Shown here in pieces: positions 5,771 to 6,405 of a stretch of DNA of 6,405 bases (within the stretch, counting starts at the first letter, position 1; each line of letters opens with the position of its first letter). The notes below the pieces were generated by a model. That model was not told where the DNA came from. It saw only the letters and a program-made list of their open reading frames with translations, and did no database searches. The position numbers and the translations under genes are program-made. The stretch comes from Alphaproteobacteria bacterium (lineage in GTDB: Bacteria > Pseudomonadota > Alphaproteobacteria > UBA3830): the NCBI GenBank assembly GCA_025998735.1, contig BNWJ01000077.1, positions 1 through 6,405 on the forward strand, in the 5' to 3' direction.

Positions 5771-6049
5771 TTATTCTGCGGGAAATATCACGCAGCGGCC
5801 TCTATAACCATGTCCGCTGGCAGATTTGATGGTTCTCAGAATTTTTCCTATTCTCGTCGAGTCGCCTTTCCCTTCCGCGGAAACTGGTAATTCTGTGATG
5901 TCGAACTTTTTCCATCTTACATCCCCTCCAGGCGTTGTTTTATAATATTCTGTCCAACTGGTCGTGTTTATTTCAGTATCCTCCATACAATTAGCAACCA
6001 CAGCACTGCAAATCATACATCCTACAATAAGCTCTTTCAGCCCTCCCAT
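5771..6049 (-). CDS. Small exported protein, probable N-terminal half of split gene
   Basis: The 92-residue protein starts MGGLKELIVGCMICSAVVANCMEDTE, a signal peptide with hydrophobic core at about 7-19. Cleavage after VVA or near Cys21 is likely; VANC is not a good lipobox because Asn stands before Cys. The rest is polar (TSWTEYYKTTPGGDVRWKKF, then a basic helix RIGKILRTIK at 67-76) and ends at RCVIFPAE. Start 6049 is chosen because GGAGGG lies seven bases upstream; the upstream ATG at 6064 overlaps that SD. The stop TAA is followed at once by an in-frame ATG, giving an open frame of 189 sense codons if the stop is ignored. I do not recognise the family. Periplasmic or secreted location is inferred from the signal peptide. 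Confidence 0.65.
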   Translation of the reverse strand: MGGLKELIVGCMICSAVVANCMEDTEINTTSWTEYYKTTPGGDVRWKKFDITELPVSAEGKGDSTRIGKILRTIKSASGHGYRGRCVIFPAE

Positions 6050-6056
6050 CTTAGTA

Positions 6057-6062
6057 CCCTCC
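6057..6062 (-). promoter_or_regulatory. Ribosome binding site that decides the 6049 start
   Basis: GGAGGG on the minus strand with seven bases to ATG 6049. The in-frame ATG at 6064 lies directly before this SD, so an initiation there would leave it without its own site. Confidence 0.65.
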
Positions 6063-6071
6063 ATAAAATAC

Positions 6072-6097
6072 TCATGATAGACACCGTGTCACCATGA
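6072..6097. promoter_or_regulatory. Compound dyad between two small exported-protein genes
   Basis: Inner arms GACAC (6080-6084) and GTGTC (6086-6090) flank a single central C, and outer arms TCATG (6072-6076) and CATGA (6093-6097) are also perfect. The two parts are joined by small unpaired bases. It lies 23-48 bases before the start at 6049 and lacks a T-run, so an operator or mRNA hairpin is more likely than a terminator. Confidence 0.4.
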
Positions 6098-6136
6098 TTT
6101 TTTCATATTACCACAAGTCACCAAAAACAGATAAAA

Positions 6137-6364
6137 TTAAAGAACCCACACTCGCAATCCAGCGTCTTCGTTTGCCAGATCATCTGAGTCGCCATTCGCT
6201 TTGTTTTCAAGAGTTTCAGCTGAAGGCCCTACTGCCTTATATGCCGGAGCTTGTTGCTCAAATGGCGGGCATTCATCTGGATCAGGCTTATCCATAGAAC
6301 AAACTTCCGTCAGTGTAAATGACATCATTATCACCACACAGGCGCTACATATTAGGTTTCTCAT
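6137..6364 (-). CDS. Small exported acidic protein, 75 aa
   Basis: The protein begins MRNLICSACVVIMMSFTLTEVCSMDKP, a Sec-type signal peptide with hydrophobic core at about 4-18 and likely cleavage after VCS (residue 23). The mature part of about 52 residues is acidic, rich in Pro and Ala and low in complexity (DKPDPDECPPFEQQAPAY, then SAETLENKANGDSDDLANED), with Cys32 as its only cysteine. AAGGAG stands six bases before the ATG, so the start is firm. It is followed after 87 bases by a second exported small protein in the same direction. Both signal peptides end with Cys followed within two residues by Met and an acidic residue (VCSMDK, NCMEDT), so they may be related or exported alike. No family is recognised; a secreted host-interaction role is only a guess. 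Confidence 0.65.
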   Translation of the reverse strand: MRNLICSACVVIMMSFTLTEVCSMDKPDPDECPPFEQQAPAYKAVGPSAETLENKANGDSDDLANEDAGLRVWVL

Positions 6365-6405
6365 TTTCCTCTCCTTATATTATAAAAACCACATCATAAA
6401 TATAC

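Noticed and set aside
6379..6384. TATAAT on the minus strand upstream of the 75-aa gene
   Set aside because: A start seven bases downstream would fall inside the SD, leaving almost no leader, and the matching -35 would lie at or beyond the window edge.

Overview
The window is 6.4 kb of AT-rich bacterial DNA with low coding density. It has one multipass glycosyltransferase, one amino-acid permease, one small lipoprotein, one unrecognised small protein and a cluster of small exported proteins. These are separated by long gene-poor stretches rich in palindromes and broken reading frames. The BrnQ permease, the near-consensus SD sequences, the inverted-repeat family resembling Rickettsia palindromic elements, and small exported proteins whose signal peptides end in Cys followed closely by Met-Asp/Glu suggest a host-associated alphaproteobacterium of the Rickettsiales/Holosporales kind. 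That is an inference from style; no taxonomic marker gene is present.

Layout. Positions 1-174 are GC-rich (about 58% by my count) and look like repeat or non-coding DNA. They run directly into an AT-rich unrecognised CDS (175-540, +). Positions 541-1053 hold no convincing gene, but contain a 140-bp element with perfect 10-bp terminal inverted repeats (695-834). A GtrII-type membrane glucosyltransferase occupies 1054-2673 (-). Positions 2674-3366 contain a 16-codon mini-ORF with a strong SD, a 106-bp palindromic element related to the first one (2964-3069), and probable gene debris. A 68-aa lipoprotein (3367-3573, +) converges on brnQ (3650-4798, -), with a hairpin between the two stops. Positions 4799-5479 are gene-poor. 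They carry two operator-like dyads in front of brnQ, a fragment resembling the 3' end of a tRNA, and a short reading frame broken at an A7 run. The right end (5480-6364, -) carries three small ORFs, two of them with signal peptides.

The most notable signal is at 5480-6049. Two ORFs lie in the same frame and are separated only by TAA followed at once by ATG, with no SD for the second. They look like one exported protein of about 189 residues split by a stop codon. Functionally, BrnQ would import branched-chain amino acids with Na+, GtrII would add glucose to a surface glycan, and the small exported proteins may act in the envelope or in the host. No pathway links all the genes. The overall picture is an accessory, eroding region and not a complete new system.
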